A DNA stretch of 14,683 nt, from NCBI GenBank assembly GCA_903879775.1, contig CAIRMY010000100.1, positions 1 to 14,683 of the forward strand, given 5' to 3'. The DNA comes from an uncultured Bacteroidota bacterium (GTDB lineage: Bacteria; Bacteroidota; Bacteroidia; NS11-12g; UBA955). This document shows positions 13,190-14,683 of the stretch, piece after piece. Made by a program: the position numbers and the translations under genes. Positions within the stretch are counted from its first letter, which is position 1. Every line of letters begins with the position of its first letter. The notes below the pieces were generated by a model that was given only the letters and a program-made list of their open reading frames with translations, made no database searches and was not told the origin of the DNA.

Positions 13190-14683
13190 TTGAAGTGGGA
13201 TAGAAATCATAATCGTCAAATTGGAATTAATAGCGACGTTGAAGCTATTAGCAATCTCGCCTCGTTGAGTCGCACAACCAATAGAAACGATATTTTTTCG
13301 GCAATCCTTCAGATTTCTCGTAACATTCAATATTACGACGCAAATTCAAGAACTGATGGAAGTTTAAATCGCTTCTTTAGCAGTAGTTTACCCCTTGTTT
13401 TAGGACATATTATTGGAGACACGATAACGAATAACATCAAAGATTTGCGAGACTTAGCCCTTCAAATGAAGCAGCAATGGTTAAAAGGGGGCGCACCCTT
13501 GCGCCGCCACAAAGCAGATCTTACAAATTCTATCATTTGGCATTTGCAAAGTTTAGAAATGCTTAAAAATGCAGCCTTCTCTGAACAAGTTCTAATTGCC
13601 GATATTATTCCTACATTCAACGAAACAGCAAATTATTTTGAGGGAGTTGTAAATCGCTTGCATGCAGCTGATCTCATTACTCAATACCGCAAAATTCGTT
13701 CGCTCTTATACGCTTCAATGTCGATGCCATTTACCGGAGAAAATTTCACCTTCGACACTTGGAATGATAAATATTTAGCACTCATAACAGATATAGATGC
13801 AATTGAAATTAATTGGAAAATTACCCAATCTGAATGTGAAGTTGTCTTAAATCAATTCATCAGCCAGCAGAAAATTGATCCTTTAACTTCAATATCATTT
13901 GTATTGGGCGATATGCTCGAACAAGTTTCAAATAAAAATACTGATAATTTAAACCAATCGGTTTCCAATTATTTCTTAAATGAAATTGCAAGAATTGCAC
14001 CTCTTGAAATTGTACCGGAATCGTTTTATGCCAAATATCAATGGAATCCAGATTCTGAGATTAAAACAATCATTGAAGGAAGTAGTTTCAAAGCAATTAC
14101 CAGTCCAGAGCAGGAAATTTATCTTTCAAATACAGATAATATTCCACTCAATGATCAAATCATTCTTCAGCAAAAAAAAGTCCTTTTTAGCGACAAAATT
14201 CAAAATGATACGAGTAAAGATAATATTTCACTCGATATTTCATATCCAAGTAAATTTAAATTAGAAAGACTCTTAACATTAGAAAACCCCACCTTCTCTC
14301 CCTTCTATTTCCAAGTAAAAAGTTCATTGCTAGGTATTGAGGGAAATGTAGTTCGATGGAAAATCGGATTCACTTTTTCCGAATTATCAACCACTCAACA
14401 TATCTTAAATATCCTCGATTCACAATCAGATATAAAAAGAAGCTTTCAAGACGAAACATTCCCGTCTATTCTTAAATATTGGTTGAAAGATGCTATGGGA
14501 ATAGAATATTTTGGGTTCGAAAGTCCCGATATTCCAATTGCTTTTCAGAAAAATAGAACAAGTATAGAAGTCTCTTATATAGAAAACATTGGTTTCCACT
14601 GCGCTTGGACAATGTTATTAGATACAGATGACCAACGACCGATGGTCGATGAAAAAGGTTTTGTTAAAATTCGATTTAAAATA
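13190..14683 (+). CDS. Baseplate J/gp6-like protein, Afp11/Pvc11-like, 3' end cut by window edge
   Basis: A continuous frame of 498 codons with no stop up to the right edge. The first in-frame ATG is only at 13466, but the residues before it carry the family signature: a region like DIFSAILQISRNIQYYD (34-50) followed by DGSLNRFF (56-63) corresponds to the LLAFA..Y...I.YY......DG.W..FF block at the start of Afp11-type baseplate proteins. TTG at 13190, one base after the gp25-like stop, is therefore the probable start (MKWDRN...). The remainder mixes long helices (80-200) with beta-rich segments from about 300 on. This large protein forms the baseplate wedge ring with gp25. No stop codon is present, so the C-terminus lies outside the window. 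A frameshifted or decayed gene is unlikely given the uninterrupted frame. Confidence 0.88.
   Translation, partial: MKWDRNHNRQIGINSDVEAISNLASLSRTTNRNDIFSAILQISRNIQYYDANSRTDGSLNRFFSSSLPLVLGHIIGDTITNNIKDLRDLALQMKQQWLKGGAPLRRHKADLTNSIIWHLQSLEMLKNAAFSEQVLIADIIPTFNETANYFEGVVNRLHAADLITQYRKIRSLLYASMSMPFTGENFTFDTWNDKYLALITDIDAIEINWKITQSECEVVLNQFISQQKIDPLTSISFVLGDMLEQVSNKNTDNLNQSVSNYFLNEIARIAPLEIVPESFYAKYQWNPDSEIKTIIEGSSFKAITSPEQEIYLSNTDNIPLNDQIILQQKKVLFSDKIQNDTSKDNISLDISYPSKFKLERLLTLENPTFSPFYFQVKSSLLGIEGNVVRWKIGFTFSELSTTQHILNILDSQSDIKRSFQDETFPSILKYWLKDAMGIEYFGFESPDIPIAFQKNRTSIEVSYIENIGFHCAWTMLLDTDDQRPMVDEKGFVKIRFKI

Noticed and set aside
13980..14264. Open frame of 94 codons on the plus strand
   Set aside because: It is out of frame inside the clear gp6-like gene and has low-complexity Lys/Ile/Phe composition, so it is a chance frame.
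5393..14683. Type VI secretion system or an intact contractile prophage
   Set aside because: No TssJLM/ClpV genes, capsid, terminase, portal, integrase or lysis genes are seen; the DUF4255, DUF5908, LysM and Afp15-like ATPase set points to eCIS, although flanks outside the window were not available.

Overview
The window carries the left part of a contractile injection system locus: a phage-tail-like protein-translocation machine of the extracellular type, eCIS, related to Afp/PVC. The host is most likely a Bacteroidota bacterium. The DNA is AT-rich, start codons lack Shine-Dalgarno-like sequence and often follow A-rich leaders, TAnnTTTG promoter-like boxes occur, and the gene set is that of Bacteroidota eCIS loci. 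The species cannot be told from the sequence.

Minus strand, left third (4908 down to 1): a AAA+ ATPase of the Afp15/Pvc15 type is followed after 2 bases by a very large (1029 aa) beta-rich protein of unknown function. After 21 more bases comes a third gene, cut by the window edge, whose N-terminal region is clearly paralogous to the N-terminal region of the ATPase. The three look like one operon. The 121-base gap 4909-5029 separates it from a divergent plus-strand operon.

Plus strand (5030 to the right edge), in order: small two-helix membrane protein; Pvc16-like tail terminator (DUF4255); unknown 274 aa protein; contractile sheath; tube protein; second tube-like protein; DUF5908 (Afp6-like); LysM baseplate/tube-initiator protein (Afp7-like); VgrG-like spike (Afp8-like); PAAR tip (Afp10-like); gp25-like baseplate wedge (Afp9-like); and a baseplate J/gp6-like protein (Afp11-like) that starts with TTG and runs off the right edge. 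Genes are 1-55 bases apart or overlap by 4 bases (ATGA), as expected for one co-transcribed assembly operon. Tape measure, Afp12-like baseplate protein, fibre and dedicated effectors are not in the window and would be expected to the right.

How they fit together: the tube proteins stack into the inner tube, the single sheath protein wraps it, VgrG and PAAR form the spike, and the gp25-like, gp6-like and LysM proteins build the baseplate. The DUF4255 protein caps the distal end and the ATPase probably helps assembly or remodelling. The least explained parts are the 1029 aa protein between two related ATPase-type genes, the two-helix membrane protein leading the operon, and the 274 aa protein between cap and sheath. 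No RNA gene, CRISPR array, insertion sequence or convincing terminator was seen. No stretch over 300 bases is without a gene.
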